A stretch of DNA of 64,000 nucleotides from Marinobacter persicus (GCF_002934325.1 NZ_PTIV01000001.1:178261-242260), one strand, 5' to 3'. Counted from the stretch's first letter, positions 55,168-64,000 are shown. Numbers and translations: made by a program. Notes: generated by a model not told the origin, from the sequence alone.

Positions 55168-55856
55168 AAGCCATGATCCTTGCTGCGGGAAAGGGGGAGC
55201 GCATGCGCCCGCTCACCCTGCATACGCCCAAGCCGCTGCTGCAGGCGGGTGGCAAGCCACTGATTGTGCACCACATTGAACGCCTGAAACGAGCCGGTTT
55301 TGCAGAGCTGGTGATTAACCACGCCTGGCTGGGAGAGCAAATCGAGGAAACCCTGGGCAACGGCGAGGCTTTTGGCGTGCACATCCAGTATTCCGCCGAA
55401 GGCGAACCACTGGAAACCGCGGGCGGCATCATCCGCGCCCTGCCACTGCTGACTGACACCGGCAGTGACTGGTTTGCCGTGATTAACGGCGACATCTGGA
55501 CCGATTTCCCCCTCGAAAGCCTAACCCCGCCGGATGCTCCAGATTGCCTGGCCCTGCTGGTGATGACCGACAACCCCGCGCACAACCCGGCTGGCGATTT
55601 CAGCCTGCAACCGGATGGACAGCTTACCCGTGAAGGCAACTCCCGCCTCACTTTCACCGGCATCAGTGTCCTGCACAAAAAGCTGTTCAGCGGGCTCGAA
55701 GATACCGCTGGAAAGCTTGGGCCCGTGCTGCGCGCGGCCATGACGAACGGCCAGGTTCGTGGCATTCATCACCGGGGGCATTGGATGGACATTGGCACTC
55801 CGGAACGGCTGGACCAGCTATCCCAACACCTTGATGCGAACGGACAGCGCTCATGA
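55164..55856 (+). CDS. murU: N-acetylmuramate alpha-1-phosphate uridylyltransferase MurU
   Basis: 230 aa nucleotidyltransferase: MILAAGKGERMRPLTLHTPK at the N-terminus, metal-binding Asp in VINGDIWTDFPL, and HWMDIGTPERL near the end. Converts MurNAc-1-P and UTP to UDP-MurNAc, the step after AmgK. Coupled to djlA by a 4-base overlap. Confidence 0.92.
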   Translation: MKAMILAAGKGERMRPLTLHTPKPLLQAGGKPLIVHHIERLKRAGFAELVINHAWLGEQIEETLGNGEAFGVHIQYSAEGEPLETAGGIIRALPLLTDTGSDWFAVINGDIWTDFPLESLTPPDAPDCLALLVMTDNPAHNPAGDFSLQPDGQLTREGNSRLTFTGISVLHKKLFSGLEDTAGKLGPVLRAAMTNGQVRGIHHRGHWMDIGTPERLDQLSQHLDANGQRS

Positions 55857-56608
55857 GTGACAAACAGGAACAGCCGCTGCCAGCGGCCATGGAAACCGCA
55901 CTTTCAGGCGTTCTGCGGAAATTGGGTGAGGCGAACCATAAAGCCGATACCCTGCTCCGGAAAACCGGACTCCCCCGCCGGTACCACAAGCCGCTGTTCT
56001 TTTTCTTGGGTCATATCGCCAAAGGCGATGGCCGGGTCACCGAGGCCGACATCCAGTACGCGGAAAGACTGATCAAGGCCCTTGGCCTGTCATCCCGCCA
56101 GCGGCGCAAGGCCATTGAGCAATTCCAGCAGGGCAAGAACACCACCCAACTGCCGATGCACCGGGGCCTATTGCTCCGGCTACAGGCAAACCTGGCGCCC
56201 GGGTCCGCGATCATTACCGCCGCGTGCCTTTGCCATGGCGCCCAGATTCAGGGCCAGCCTGGCAAGACCCGGCGTTATCGCTGCGAAGACAGCATTACCT
56301 GCATGGGCCTTCCCGTGGCCATTGCCGACGAAGTGTTTGAAAGCTATGCCAGCAAAGTCTGGGCCCAGAACTCGACGGCCCTGCACCGGCCCACCACCTA
56401 TGCCGACGCCTGCCTTATCCTGGGCGTGACCCGCCGGGACACCCTGGACACCATCAAACGCCAGTACCGGAAGAAAGTCTCCGCCTGCCATCCGGACAAG
56501 CTGGCTCAACAGAAACTGACGCCCACTGAAAAGGCTCTGGCAAAAGACCAACTGCTGCGCTACCAGCAGGCCTGGGAACTGATCAAGAAACGCCACCGCA
56601 TCGCCTGA
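55853..56608 (+). CDS. djlA: DjlA-like J-domain co-chaperone (TerB plus DnaJ)
   Basis: 251 aa. TerB-like region (about 35-110, FFLGHIAKGDGRVTEADIQYA) followed by a C-terminal J-domain (LGVTRRDTLDTIKRQYRKKV with intact HPD in SACHPDKLAQQ). E. coli DjlA has an N-terminal membrane helix that is not visible here, so this form is probably soluble. E. coli djlA also sits beside lptD, which supports the assignment. Confidence 0.85.
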   Translation: MSDKQEQPLPAAMETALSGVLRKLGEANHKADTLLRKTGLPRRYHKPLFFFLGHIAKGDGRVTEADIQYAERLIKALGLSSRQRRKAIEQFQQGKNTTQLPMHRGLLLRLQANLAPGSAIITAACLCHGAQIQGQPGKTRRYRCEDSITCMGLPVAIADEVFESYASKVWAQNSTALHRPTTYADACLILGVTRRDTLDTIKRQYRKKVSACHPDKLAQQKLTPTEKALAKDQLLRYQQAWELIKKRHRIA

Positions 56609-56626
56609 CCTACAAGAACACCACCA

Positions 56627-57574
56627 CTATTGACCCACCCAGGCACTCACCCAGTTTGCAATGCCATCAGCATCGACTGCGCCTGGCGGGCTCGCCATAG
56701 GCAGAGGCAGACGCCGATACTGCCCCACCTCTGCCCGGGCCAGTTCTGCAGCCCGCTCCCGGGCAACCGCCTGGCTTGAGGTGCCGTGCAGATCCAGCAG
56801 CCGCCAGTTTCGGTCTTCGGCGAGCAGCTCGGTCAGTGCTGTCACCCGGTCCGGGGTGAACACCGGGGCCAGCCAGATCACACCGGCAAGCCGATCCTGC
56901 GCTGCCGCCCACTCGGTCACGTAATCGGCTGACCACCCCACGCCCAGCACCAGCAACCGCTCATAACCTCGATCCCGCAGGGCGCCAGCCGCTGCGTCCA
57001 GCAAGCCGCTTACGCTGTTCTGATAATTCTCCGCGAGGGCCTCCAGATCTTCCGGGGCCGCCACATCAATCATGACCGAACTGGCATTCTCGCCGGTCGG
57101 GTTATCCCCCTCCGAGCCGCCGTCCTCGACGTCACCGGGCGCCGGCACCTTACGTGACTGCCGACTCTGGCGCAGCACATCCGGCGGAGCCCTCAGCCCC
57201 AGGGTCATGACCGCCATGCCATCATTTGGCAACGTCCGGCGCAGGGCGCCGACAATAGCCTCATCGGCGGTCTGGCCTTCATTGGCCAACACGACCATCG
57301 CGCTACGCGCGGGCACCTGCTGCTCGGGGCGGAACAGCGCCAAAGCGCGACTACCCGCCTCCAGCTCAAGCCACACAGCCTGTTCCGGGTACTGGCTGGC
57401 CAGGGCCCATTCGCCCAGGCCGGTGGTCACCAAGAACCGCTTGCTGGCGGGTGCTTCGGCCGCCGGTTCGGTATCCGTCTGTGGCTGCTCACCGTCCTGC
57501 TGGGCCAGGACCGTCGAACTGAAAACCAGCACCAGTCCCGATAACAGTAATGACAAGCCCCATTGTGATTTCAA
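56627..57574 (-). CDS. DUF3530-family secreted protein (alpha/beta-hydrolase-like)
   Basis: About 315 aa from TTG 57574 (GGGGAACGGGA site), with a signal peptide ([21 protein letters not shown]). The body has a hydrolase-like pattern ([20 protein letters not shown] in place of a GxSxG, so a Ser nucleophile is not clear) and ends with [17 protein letters not shown]. It matches DUF3530, function unknown. Divergent from rpe. A longer frame to 57733 is rejected. Confidence 0.65.
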   Translation of the reverse strand: MKSQWGLSLLLSGLVLVFSSTVLAQQDGEQPQTDTEPAAEAPASKRFLVTTGLGEWALASQYPEQAVWLELEAGSRALALFRPEQQVPARSAMVVLANEGQTADEAIVGALRRTLPNDGMAVMTLGLRAPPDVLRQSRQSRKVPAPGDVEDGGSEGDNPTGENASSVMIDVAAPEDLEALAENYQNSVSGLLDAAAGALRDRGYERLLVLGVGWSADYVTEWAAAQDRLAGVIWLAPVFTPDRVTALTELLAEDRNWRLLDLHGTSSQAVARERAAELARAEVGQYRRLPLPMASPPGAVDADGIANWVSAWVGQ

Positions 57575-57662
57575 ATCCCGTTCCCCGCGCTGCGAAATTG
57601 GCTGGCAAGCTGATAGACTATCAGCCTCCAGACTAGCCGATAATTCAATTGAGAGAGCCCCG

Positions 57663-58349
57663 ATGAACCCGTACCTGATTGCACCATCCATTCTCTCCGC
57701 CGATTTTGCCCGCCTGGGCGAAGAAGTCGACAACGTACTGGCCGCCGGTGCCGACGTTGTTCATTTTGACGTGATGGACAATCACTACGTGCCCAACCTG
57801 ACCATCGGTCCCATGGTGTGCGAAGCCCTGCGCAAGCATGGCGTGACCGCGCCCATCGACGTGCACCTGATGGTCTCCCCGGTGGATGACCTCATCCGTA
57901 TGTTTATCGACGCCGGAGCCAGTTTCATTACCTTTCATCCGGAAGCGAGCAATCACATCGACCGTTCCCTGCAACTGATCCGCGATGGTGGCTGCAAGGC
58001 CGGCCTGGTGTTCAACCCGGCCACACCGCTGAGCTACATGGATTACGTGATGGACAAGCTGGACATGGTGTTGCTGATGTCGGTGAACCCCGGCTTCGGT
58101 GGCCAGAAGTTCATCCCGGGCACCCTCGACAAGCTGCGCGAGGCGCGCCGGAAGATCGATGCCAGCGGCCAGGACATTCGCCTGGAAATCGACGGCGGGG
58201 TAAAAACCGACAACATCCGGGAAATCGCCGAAGCGGGCGCCGACACCTTTGTGGCCGGTTCCGCCATTTTCAAAACCCCGGACTACAAGGCCACCATCGA
58301 CGCCATGCGCGCGGAGCTGGAAGCGGCCCGTAAGGCTCGCGGCCAATGA
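57663..58349 (+). CDS. rpe: Ribulose-phosphate 3-epimerase
   Basis: 228 aa from ATG 57663 (GAGAG site); the in-frame extension back to 57072 is antisense to DUF3530. TIM-barrel motifs [47 protein letters not shown] and LEIDGGV, covering metal ligands and catalytic Asp residues. Interconverts ribulose and xylulose 5-phosphate. Overlaps gph. Confidence 0.96.
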   Translation: MNPYLIAPSILSADFARLGEEVDNVLAAGADVVHFDVMDNHYVPNLTIGPMVCEALRKHGVTAPIDVHLMVSPVDDLIRMFIDAGASFITFHPEASNHIDRSLQLIRDGGCKAGLVFNPATPLSYMDYVMDKLDMVLLMSVNPGFGGQKFIPGTLDKLREARRKIDASGQDIRLEIDGGVKTDNIREIAEAGADTFVAGSAIFKTPDYKATIDAMRAELEAARKARGQ

Positions 58350-59035
58350 GCCTGAAAGGCCTGTTCAACGCCCGCTGGCCGGGCGTTGCCCTGTTTGATC
58401 TGGACGGCACCCTGGTCGACAGCGCACCGGACCTGGCTGAGGCAGTCGACCTTACCCTTCAGGAACTTGGCCGTTCACCGGCGGGTCTGGAGAAGGTACG
58501 CCCCTGGGTCGGCAATGGCGCCAAGATCCTGATTCGCCGGGCCCTGGCCGATAAGCGCGATTGGGAGCCCGCCCGCGCGGAAGACGACCTCCTCATTGAG
58601 AGCGCCCTGGAGATCTTCTTCAAACACTACCGCCAGACCAACGGCAAACACGCCCGCGTGTACCCCGGCGTCAGGGAATGCCTGGAACACCTGAGTGCCT
58701 GTGGTTGTCGCATGGGCGTGGTCACCAACAAACCCCAACAATTCATTGCGCCGCTGCTGGAGCAGACCGGCCTGGCGCAATGGTTCCAGCTCACCCTCGG
58801 CGGCGACGCCCTGCCCGAGAAAAAACCCGAGCCCGCGCCGGTACTCCACGCCATGAACCAGCTCCATGGCACCATCGGCACCACTGTGATGATTGGCGAC
58901 TCGGTGAACGACGTGCAGGCGGCCCTGGCCGCCGGCGTGCCCTGCGTGGCCGTGCGCTACGGCTACAATTTCGGCCCGTCCATCGACAGCCTGGGCGCGG
59001 ACGCCGTGGTGGATTCCCTGTCCGAACTGCTGTGA
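58346..59035 (+). CDS. gph: Phosphoglycolate phosphatase
   Basis: 229 aa HAD hydrolase: [14 protein letters not shown] (nucleophile and acid Asp), VVTNKP, and [16 protein letters not shown]. Removes 2-phosphoglycolate formed by DNA-end repair. rpe-gph (followed in some species by trpE) is a conserved order. 4-base overlap with rpe. Confidence 0.93.
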   Translation: MSLKGLFNARWPGVALFDLDGTLVDSAPDLAEAVDLTLQELGRSPAGLEKVRPWVGNGAKILIRRALADKRDWEPARAEDDLLIESALEIFFKHYRQTNGKHARVYPGVRECLEHLSACGCRMGVVTNKPQQFIAPLLEQTGLAQWFQLTLGGDALPEKKPEPAPVLHAMNQLHGTIGTTVMIGDSVNDVQAALAAGVPCVAVRYGYNFGPSIDSLGADAVVDSLSELL

Positions 59036-59124
59036 TGCCATAACCGCTCACGGTTGAAAGACGGTAGGTTCAACACCACCGTCTATACTGGCATTACATT
59101 TGACGGAAAAGGATCAGATCCACT

Positions 59125-59808
59125 ATGAGCCTTGACCAGATTCAAACGGTAATCGACACCTGGACGGGGCTGGGCATCTGGCTGGCCCTGGTGGCCGCAA
59201 GCCTGGCCTGGGTCATCTACGATTTGCGCACCAACAATAACCACATTGCTTCAATGATGCAGTGGGTTTGGGGACTGACCGTGCTGTACTCGGGCCCCAT
59301 CGGATTGATGATCTATCGTTTCTCGGGGCGCAAACAGATACCCACGGACAGCACGGCACGCAAGGGTTTCCGCTCCGTTGCCCACTGCTACTCGGGTTGC
59401 GGCATTGGCGAGATCCTGGGTGTAATCATCTCCGTCGGCCTCTTCGCCCTGGGTAACTTCTGGGCGGCCATCATCACCTTCAGCCTGGCTTACATCTTCG
59501 GCTTCGCCCTCAACATCGGCCCCATGATGCAAAATGGCATGGCCTTCAAAGAGGCGTTCAAAGGGGCGTTCGTCGCCGAAACCATCAGTATTGTGGTGAT
59601 GGAATTTGTCGCCATCACAACCGATCTTTACCTGGGTGGCAAATCCACCATGAACGACGCCCTGTTCTGGTCTTCACTCTATATTTCACTGTCGCTCGGC
59701 TTGTTCGCCGCCTGGCCAGCCAACCTGCTGCTGATCAAATATGGCCTGAAAGGCGGCATGGGTGACCCGAGGGATGAAGACGCAGCGGCCCACGCTCATT
59801 GTCACTGA
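59125..59808 (+). CDS. DUF4396 integral membrane protein with His-rich tail
   Basis: 227 aa, about six membrane helices (for example WLALVAASLAWVIYDL, LGVIISVGLFALGNFWAAII), with conserved HCYSGCGIGEILG in the centre and a C-terminal AAAHAHCH tail of three His and a Cys. It matches DUF4396, often associated with metal-handling genes; transport of a metal is a guess from the His/Cys residues. Own promoter region after gph. Confidence 0.75.
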   Translation: MSLDQIQTVIDTWTGLGIWLALVAASLAWVIYDLRTNNNHIASMMQWVWGLTVLYSGPIGLMIYRFSGRKQIPTDSTARKGFRSVAHCYSGCGIGEILGVIISVGLFALGNFWAAIITFSLAYIFGFALNIGPMMQNGMAFKEAFKGAFVAETISIVVMEFVAITTDLYLGGKSTMNDALFWSSLYISLSLGLFAAWPANLLLIKYGLKGGMGDPRDEDAAAHAHCH

Positions 59809-59851
59809 TGAGTAGTTGATTGGTGGCAGTCTCAGGACTGCCGCCTATGGC

Positions 59852-60004
59852 TTACCACATTGGCGGTCGGGCCTTTGCCTTCTGGTTATGGGCACCGCCG
59901 CCGCTGGTCTGGCTTTCGCCACTGGCCATCTTGTACAGGCGCTGCTCTAGGTAAAGCCAGGCGAGTTCCATTGAACCGCACCCAGGTGTCAGGATATTAA
60001 ACAC
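59852..60004 (-). CDS. Small hypothetical protein (50 aa)
   Basis: GTG at 60004 to TAA at 59852; an internal ATG at 59971 gives 39 aa. The sequence contains MELAWLYLEQRLYKMASG, an amphipathic helix, and a basic Gly-rich tail (GGGAHNQKAKARPPMW). Codon use looks like that of real genes, but no strong ribosome site is visible. It is too short for a family call. Alone on the minus strand between two plus-strand genes. Confidence 0.35.
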   Translation of the reverse strand: MFNILTPGCGSMELAWLYLEQRLYKMASGESQTSGGGAHNQKAKARPPMW

Positions 60005-60378
60005 GGATAGCTGGAAAACAGGTGCCGGTCCAGACTAACACCAACCCAACAACTTCAATGGGTTACTGCGTCTTTTACGACGCGCCTCCCTCTTTGGTGA
60101 GCAGTCCCACTGTCAGGGCATTAGACAAAGGCGGGCTTGTTGCTATCGTAACGACACGCCCGCTCCAACCTTACCCCGTCCTTCTTCGGTTTTCCTCTCG
60201 GAATTTCAGCATTTTCAAGCAATGGCATGCCGTATGCCTCAGCCATTCAGAAGGTTGTTCCTTTTATTGGAGCCAACTTATTCGGCAGATAACTGGTTAT
60301 ACCCGTGACCTTAACCAATATGGAAATCGGGCCAGTGGAAAATAACGTTATTTTTGCACTATGGAAAAGGAAAAAGCC
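60005..60378. other. Intergenic region, less GC-rich, unassigned
   Basis: No convincing gene. A plus-strand frame (60022-60345) has no ribosome site and odd composition. An imperfect inverted repeat lies near 60132-60165 (GCGGGC ... GCCCGC). The region is visibly poorer in GC than its neighbours, which suggests old inserted sequence. The promoter of the gene at 60379 must be near 60300-60355. Confidence 0.4.
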
Positions 60379-60867
60379 ATGAACTTAAAAACTCTGTACG
60401 CGCCGCTGGGGGGCGCACTGGCTACTGTTATTTTGGTGACTAGCCTGGCCCTGCCATTAACAGCCAGCGCTGATTCTCAACCCGCACCGACCATCCTATT
60501 GGCAAGCTCTCATGGCAGTGGCGGAGGTATGGGCGATGACGGCTACAGTGGTGACCGCGACCGTTCCATGGACAAGGATCGCATGAAGGACAAGGACCGG
60601 ATGAAGGACAAGGACCGAATGCAGGATCAGCTACGGCCCCACCTGCAAGCCATGGACCGGATACGGGACCGCCTTAACCAAACCCAGGAAAGCGGCGATC
60701 GCCAGGAACTCATGAACCAATACCGGGAACACATCCGCCAAAGCGTACAGGCGATGAATCAGTCCCGGAGCCAGGCTGAGGGCAGCGAAGAGATGCAACG
60801 CCGCGATAGGGAGCAAATGCGGCAGCTGATTCAACACATGTGGCAGTACCAGCAAATGCAACAGTAG
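60379..60867 (+). CDS. Secreted helical protein with DKDRMK repeats
   Basis: 162 aa from ATG 60379 (AAAAGG site). Signal peptide (SLALPLTASA/D), a Gly-rich stretch, then six-residue repeats DKDRMK (three copies), then amphipathic helices rich in Gln, Arg and Met ending MWQYQQMQQ. Charged and Met-rich periplasmic helices recall Spy/CpxP or copper-related proteins, but no family motif is certain. Follows DUF4396 after a long gap. Function unknown. Confidence 0.6.
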   Translation: MNLKTLYAPLGGALATVILVTSLALPLTASADSQPAPTILLASSHGSGGGMGDDGYSGDRDRSMDKDRMKDKDRMKDKDRMQDQLRPHLQAMDRIRDRLNQTQESGDRQELMNQYREHIRQSVQAMNQSRSQAEGSEEMQRRDREQMRQLIQHMWQYQQMQQ

Positions 60868-60933
60868 GTTTGTACCGACATAAAAGATAGAACCCTACCC
60901 CAAAGCTCGTGGTCAGCCGCAACTTTGGGGTAG

Positions 60934-61845
60934 TCAGCTACTCAATACTTCAACTCGGTTTCGGCCCCGGGCCTTGGCCCGATACAACGCATCGTCCACA
61001 CGCTTCAGCAACGTATCTTTGCTTTCGCCGGGCACGTACTCGGTGACCCCGAAACTGGCCGTAACGTGGAATCTGGCGCTGAATACATATTCCTCGAGCA
61101 CCTGTCGCAACTTTTCGGCCAGGACTTTGGCCGTGACCAACCGGGCCTGGGGCACCAGAATCATGAATTCCTCGCCTCCCCAGCGCACAACCATATCGGT
61201 GGACCGAACGTTATCCCTCACAAGCCTGGCCGATTGCTCAAGAACCTTGTCCCCCTGAACATGGCCATGGGCATCATTTATGTCCTTGAAGCCATCAAAG
61301 TCATACATAACCAGGGCCATGGGCGAGCCATAGCGCATGGTAAGGTCCATCTCTTCCGTCAGGCGCTGATCAAACGACCGGCGATTGAACAGTCCGGTGA
61401 GATTATCGGTGGTGGCGTATCGAAAAATTTCGGCTTCCAGGAGCTTGCGCTGGGTGATATCACGGCAGATACAGAAGATGAGCTTCTTGCCTTCAAAAAC
61501 AGTGGCGCTATTGCTGAGCTCCACATCAATCACGCTGCCATCCTTGCGACTTTTGCGGGTTTCAAGCTGCTCGCCCGGATCGCCGATTTTTGCCAGCTTC
61601 TCGAGGATCTGAGTTTTGGAGAAGTGAACATCCCATTCCCAGACCCGCATCTGACGGATTTCCTCAATGGAATACCCCAGCATTCGGGCAAATTCCTGAT
61701 TTGCCTCGAACACTGAGCCGTCAACCTTGAGTACCACAATGCCGTCTCGCGATTGCTCGAACAGAATACGCCATAAAGACGCGCGCTCTTTGCGCAACTC
61801 ATCAATCAAGCTTTCGGAAAGCTGGCTACCGACCTCCGTGCCCAT
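60934..61845 (-). CDS. PAS-GGDEF diguanylate cyclase
   Basis: 303 aa from ATG 61845; a GTG at 61854 close to GAGAGGG is an alternative. PAS domain (about 25-130, RDGIVVLKVDGSVFEANQEF) and GGDEF domain with catalytic RWGGEEFMIL and an RxxD inhibitory site (RSTD) 5 residues before it. All key residues present, so it should make c-di-GMP in response to a PAS signal. Coiled-coil linker at the N-terminus (ESLIDELRKERASLWRILFE). Confidence 0.9.
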   Translation of the reverse strand: MGTEVGSQLSESLIDELRKERASLWRILFEQSRDGIVVLKVDGSVFEANQEFARMLGYSIEEIRQMRVWEWDVHFSKTQILEKLAKIGDPGEQLETRKSRKDGSVIDVELSNSATVFEGKKLIFCICRDITQRKLLEAEIFRYATTDNLTGLFNRRSFDQRLTEEMDLTMRYGSPMALVMYDFDGFKDINDAHGHVQGDKVLEQSARLVRDNVRSTDMVVRWGGEEFMILVPQARLVTAKVLAEKLRQVLEEYVFSARFHVTASFGVTEYVPGESKDTLLKRVDDALYRAKARGRNRVEVLSS

Positions 61846-61951
61846 GCCAATCACCGCCCTCTCGTCAAGTTCAGAACTGTTGTTTTTCTGGGCAGTATGA
61901 CACAAATCAATTAATGCCTAGCACAACATTGTTTGTTTTTTATTCATTTAC

Positions 61952-63034
61952 TTATAACCAGCCTGAACGTCTCCCGGAACCAAACACCCAAACCAGGGGC
62001 CGGCGAACGACCCGATAGCCCCAACTGCCGATATAGAAAACCGGCAAAAGCAGGAAAAACCAACCCAGAAATTGCACCAGCCTGACGGGATACCCCATCA
62101 CTTTCGCTACCTCGGCGAAAAAGTCACTGATGAGGGCGGGATGTGAGATCACCAGGTAGCCCACCCCAATGACGGCAGGCCATTTCGAATAACGGGCGGC
62201 AGCCATCAACATGCGCCCACTGTTTGCCAGCCGTGCGGAAAGCGCCGCCGAGCGGGTACTCCGGGCAGCGCTTCGGGAAGAAACGCTAATCGCACGACCT
62301 ACCCGGAGTACCTTCAGGGCGCTTGCGGCAACCAGCACATCCACCGAGGCCCAGCCGACATCGCCTGCGGAGATTTCCTGCCCGGTCCGGTGTTGAATCT
62401 CCAGGTTCCGGATACCACTGGCGAAGAACTGGTTAAGGTTCTCCAGCACCCGTTCGGTCATCACCCAACTGACCTCGCCCTGATCACTGACCACAAACTG
62501 CCCCAGAAAATCATGGCCCTCCTCCTGAATGAAACCAATGGCATACCAGCCACGTTCCTCCGGGCTCAACCGGGCACCGTTCAATGAATTTCCCTCTGAA
62601 GGGCGAGCCGTTCCGCCATCGCTGAAATACTCCTTCACCGACTGGTACTGCTGGGCCAGGCGATTCATCAGCTCAATGGAGCCAACCGGATTGGTCAGGA
62701 AGTAATGGATGGGCGGGAGGACATTTTCGCCATAAAGCCGGAGAATCTCGCGAAACTCCTCTTCCGGCCCATAGACTGGAAAGAGCGCGCGGGTCATCTC
62801 GGGGTAACGCAGGTAGGCCGCCCGGGCCTTGAGAAACAACAGCTCATCGCCGGCCATGTCCAGCAGAGCCGCCTGGACTTCGAGGGGTTCTTGTTCGATG
62901 TTGGGAAACTCACTGAGGGTATCTTCGGCCTGAATACGGACCAGCCTTTCCTCAATGGGCACAGGAGTGGAGCGAATCGTCGCTACCAACGCGATCAACA
63001 GGGCCGCACCACCAATGAGGAAAAACTTTTTCAC
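61952..63034 (-). CDS. Unknown membrane protein
   Basis: 360 aa from GTG 63034 (CAGGTG site); the longer frame is antisense noise. One N-terminal helix (FFLIGGAALLIALVATI), a large, probably periplasmic region with acidic and Pro-rich stretches (RIQAEDTLSEFPNIEQEPLE), and two C-terminal helices (WPAVIGVGYLVISHPALI and FLGWFFLLLPVFYIGSWGY). A small Arg/Ser/Ala-rich stretch before them. No family recognised. 25 bases after ynfA on the same strand. Confidence 0.6.
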   Translation of the reverse strand: MKKFFLIGGAALLIALVATIRSTPVPIEERLVRIQAEDTLSEFPNIEQEPLEVQAALLDMAGDELLFLKARAAYLRYPEMTRALFPVYGPEEEFREILRLYGENVLPPIHYFLTNPVGSIELMNRLAQQYQSVKEYFSDGGTARPSEGNSLNGARLSPEERGWYAIGFIQEEGHDFLGQFVVSDQGEVSWVMTERVLENLNQFFASGIRNLEIQHRTGQEISAGDVGWASVDVLVAASALKVLRVGRAISVSSRSAARSTRSAALSARLANSGRMLMAAARYSKWPAVIGVGYLVISHPALISDFFAEVAKVMGYPVRLVQFLGWFFLLLPVFYIGSWGYRVVRRPLVWVFGSGRRSGWL

Positions 63035-63059
63035 AGTCGCACCTGCCGGTTTCTTGGGC

Positions 63060-63395
63060 TTAGCTGCTGCGCGGCGCAAATATGATGATAGCCATGCCCA
63101 ACAGCGCAACACTGGAACCCACCAGATCCCACACCGTGGGGCGAATGCCGTCAACGGCCCAAAGCCAGAGAATAGCCATAAAGATATAGACACCCCCATA
63201 CGCAGCATAGACCCGTCCGGCTGCGGTGGGGTGCAACGACAGCAGCCACGCAAAAGCCGCCAGACTCAACGCACCCGGCACCAACAGCCAGACGCTCTTG
63301 CCCTCACGGAGCCAGAGATAAGGGAGGTAACAACCGACAATTTCCGCCAAGGCCGTAACGAGAAAAAGACTGACGGTTTTGAGCTCAGGGAACAA
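63060..63395 (-). CDS. YnfA-family (UPF0060) four-helix membrane protein
   Basis: 111 aa, TTG start at 63395 (AAGGAAG site). Four membrane helices with the YnfA signature [20 protein letters not shown] and [20 protein letters not shown], a small-multidrug-resistance-like fold. Possibly a drug or cation exporter working as a dimer; not shown here. Confidence 0.9.
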   Translation of the reverse strand: MFPELKTVSLFLVTALAEIVGCYLPYLWLREGKSVWLLVPGALSLAAFAWLLSLHPTAAGRVYAAYGGVYIFMAILWLWAVDGIRPTVWDLVGSSVALLGMAIIIFAPRSS

Positions 63396-63424
63396 AGGGC
63401 TTCCTTATAACGGACGGCTTTGAA

Positions 63425-63598
63425 CTAGTTTCGCGGCGCGTGGAATATACCGGATAGCTTCTGCCCCCTGCTGTTCTTGCATACCCACGCGTAAATTGGG
63501 TACCCAACAATGGAAAACAGCCCCCCAAAAAACGAGGCCAGAACGGGGAACAACACGAGATTTGCCAGATAGTTTTCAAACCTTACCAGCTCAATCAG
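63425..63598 (-). pseudogene. 3' fragment of a small membrane protein gene cut by an insertion sequence
   Basis: Open frame without a start codon, ending at TAG 63425. It encodes LIELVRFENYLANL, then a hydrophobic helix (VLFPVLASFFGGLFSIVGYP) and the tail CKNSRGQKLSG. The frame only continues upstream into what looks like the left end of an IS1380-family element near 63598. The 5' part should lie beyond the element, outside this window. Could also be a chance frame. Confidence 0.45.
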
Positions 63599-64000
63599 CC
63601 CTAGCCCGGATTTCTCATAAGGGGATAAAAGAAAGCGGCTGAAAGTGCTATAGTTTCAGGACCTTACACCGTTCACCAAGCACCAACAGCCGCTATCCAA
63701 AATGGTACCTGAAAAACTGACCTTCTCGCCACTCTCTCGCCGTCAAATTGAAGCCGATTTCTCCGGGGGTCACATCACCTCCGATGCCGGTTTGCTCCTG
63801 CTTCGCGAAGTCGACAAGCAACATAAGCTCACTCAGCGCCTGGCGACTGTTCTGAACGATGCCCGTAATCCGGTACTGGTTCGCCACAAGCTTCAGACCA
63901 TGATCCGACAACGGGTCTTCGGCGTAGCTGCTGGATACGAAGACCTGAACGATCACGAGGCACTGCGTTTTGACCAGGCGCTGCAAACAGCGGTTGGCAA
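63598..64000 (+). mobile_element. IS1380-family insertion sequence, left end (continues beyond window)
   Basis: Contains the start of an IS1380-type transposase. The candidate left terminal repeat begins around CCCTAGCCCGGATTTCTCAT (63598), typical of the short terminal repeats of this family, followed by about 100 bases of leader before the transposase. The right end and target duplication are outside the window, so the boundary is an estimate. Confidence 0.7.
63702..64000 (+). CDS. IS1380-family transposase (3' truncated by window)
   Basis: First ~99 residues visible. FSGGHITSDAGLLLLREVDK, DARNPVLVRHKLQTMIRQRVFG, AAGYEDLNDHEALRFDQALQT are hallmark segments of the IS1380 (DDE_Tnp_1) transposase N-terminus. 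Only the RQRVFGVAAGYEDLNDH block and upstream are present; catalytic residues lie beyond the window. Confidence 0.92.
   Translation, partial: MVPEKLTFSPLSRRQIEADFSGGHITSDAGLLLLREVDKQHKLTQRLATVLNDARNPVLVRHKLQTMIRQRVFGVAAGYEDLNDHEALRFDQALQTAVG

Noticed and set aside
57072..57662. In-frame N-terminal extension of rpe
   Set aside because: Antisense to the DUF3530 gene; the family begins at [15 protein letters not shown] (57663) with a ribosome site.
60132..60165. Imperfect inverted repeat considered as an integron attC site
   Set aside because: The core GTTRRRY/RYYYAAC sites are not convincing and no integron integrase is in the window.
60022..60345. Plus-strand frame of 107 codons
   Set aside because: No ribosome site, mixed composition and frameless hydrophobicity; retained only as an intergenic note.
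1..64000. CRISPR arrays, tRNA and rRNA genes
   Set aside because: No direct repeats with spacers, tRNA-like cloverleaf or rRNA-like stretch was noticed when reading; a covariance scan would be needed to exclude a tRNA fully.

Overview
The window looks like the chromosome of a marine gammaproteobacterium, most likely Marinobacter or a close relative. It has high GC and is densely coded. It carries SlmA, LptD, SurA and AmgK/MurU homologues, a long-form isocitrate lyase, MotAB, DctPQM TRAP transport, an RND pump and several PAS/GGDEF proteins. No rRNA, tRNA or CRISPR array was seen, so the genus is an inference from protein style and gene order.

Layout. 1-4.4 kb: the 3' part of a Kef-type antiporter, an EgtB/SenA-like enzyme and an SLC13 permease with RCK domains. 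4.6-9.6 kb: the most unusual region, a cluster that resembles a functional-amyloid (Fap-like) export system. It holds a VpsR-like AAA+ regulator translationally coupled to an outer-membrane beta-barrel, and convergent to them a four-gene operon: an Asp/Asn/Ser repeat protein, two small secreted proteins and a periplasmic C39 peptidase. The three secreted proteins share a C-terminal motif, one has a textbook double-glycine processing site behind a Sec signal, and a sigma-54-like promoter lies upstream. 9.9-24.6 kb: isocitrate lyase, a CASTOR/POLLUX-like channel, a SulP transporter, an RHH protein with ChaN, a macrodomain protein, a SIMPL protein, a GH84 enzyme, MotA/MotB and a TRAP system. 24.7-31.3 kb: porin, DUF2057, a choice-of-anchor I lipoprotein, Dps, DUF2061 and a dihydrolipoyl dehydrogenase-like flavoprotein.

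31.4-32.8 kb: a class I DAHP synthase preceded by what looks like a transcription attenuator. It has a short reading frame with nine aromatic residues in an 11-residue run, alternative stems and a strong terminator just before the gene. 32.8-45.9 kb: a truncated secretin-like protein, an RND pump (adaptor and permease), an AraC regulator, a GGDEF-EAL protein, an Aer-like chemoreceptor, an aminotransferase, an inositol monophosphatase and SlmA.

46-59 kb: housekeeping. It includes thiS-thiG, the conserved lptD-surA-pdxA-rsmA-apaH operon (apaG absent), a divergent amgK-murU-djlA operon for peptidoglycan recycling, and rpe-gph. 59-64 kb: a more accessory end with DUF4396, small or unknown proteins, a diguanylate cyclase, YnfA, a truncated membrane-protein gene and the left end of an IS1380-family insertion sequence that runs off the window.

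Start codons were chosen from visible ribosome binding sites and family length, so several differ from the longest possible reading frame. Family assignments come from motif recognition, not database searches.
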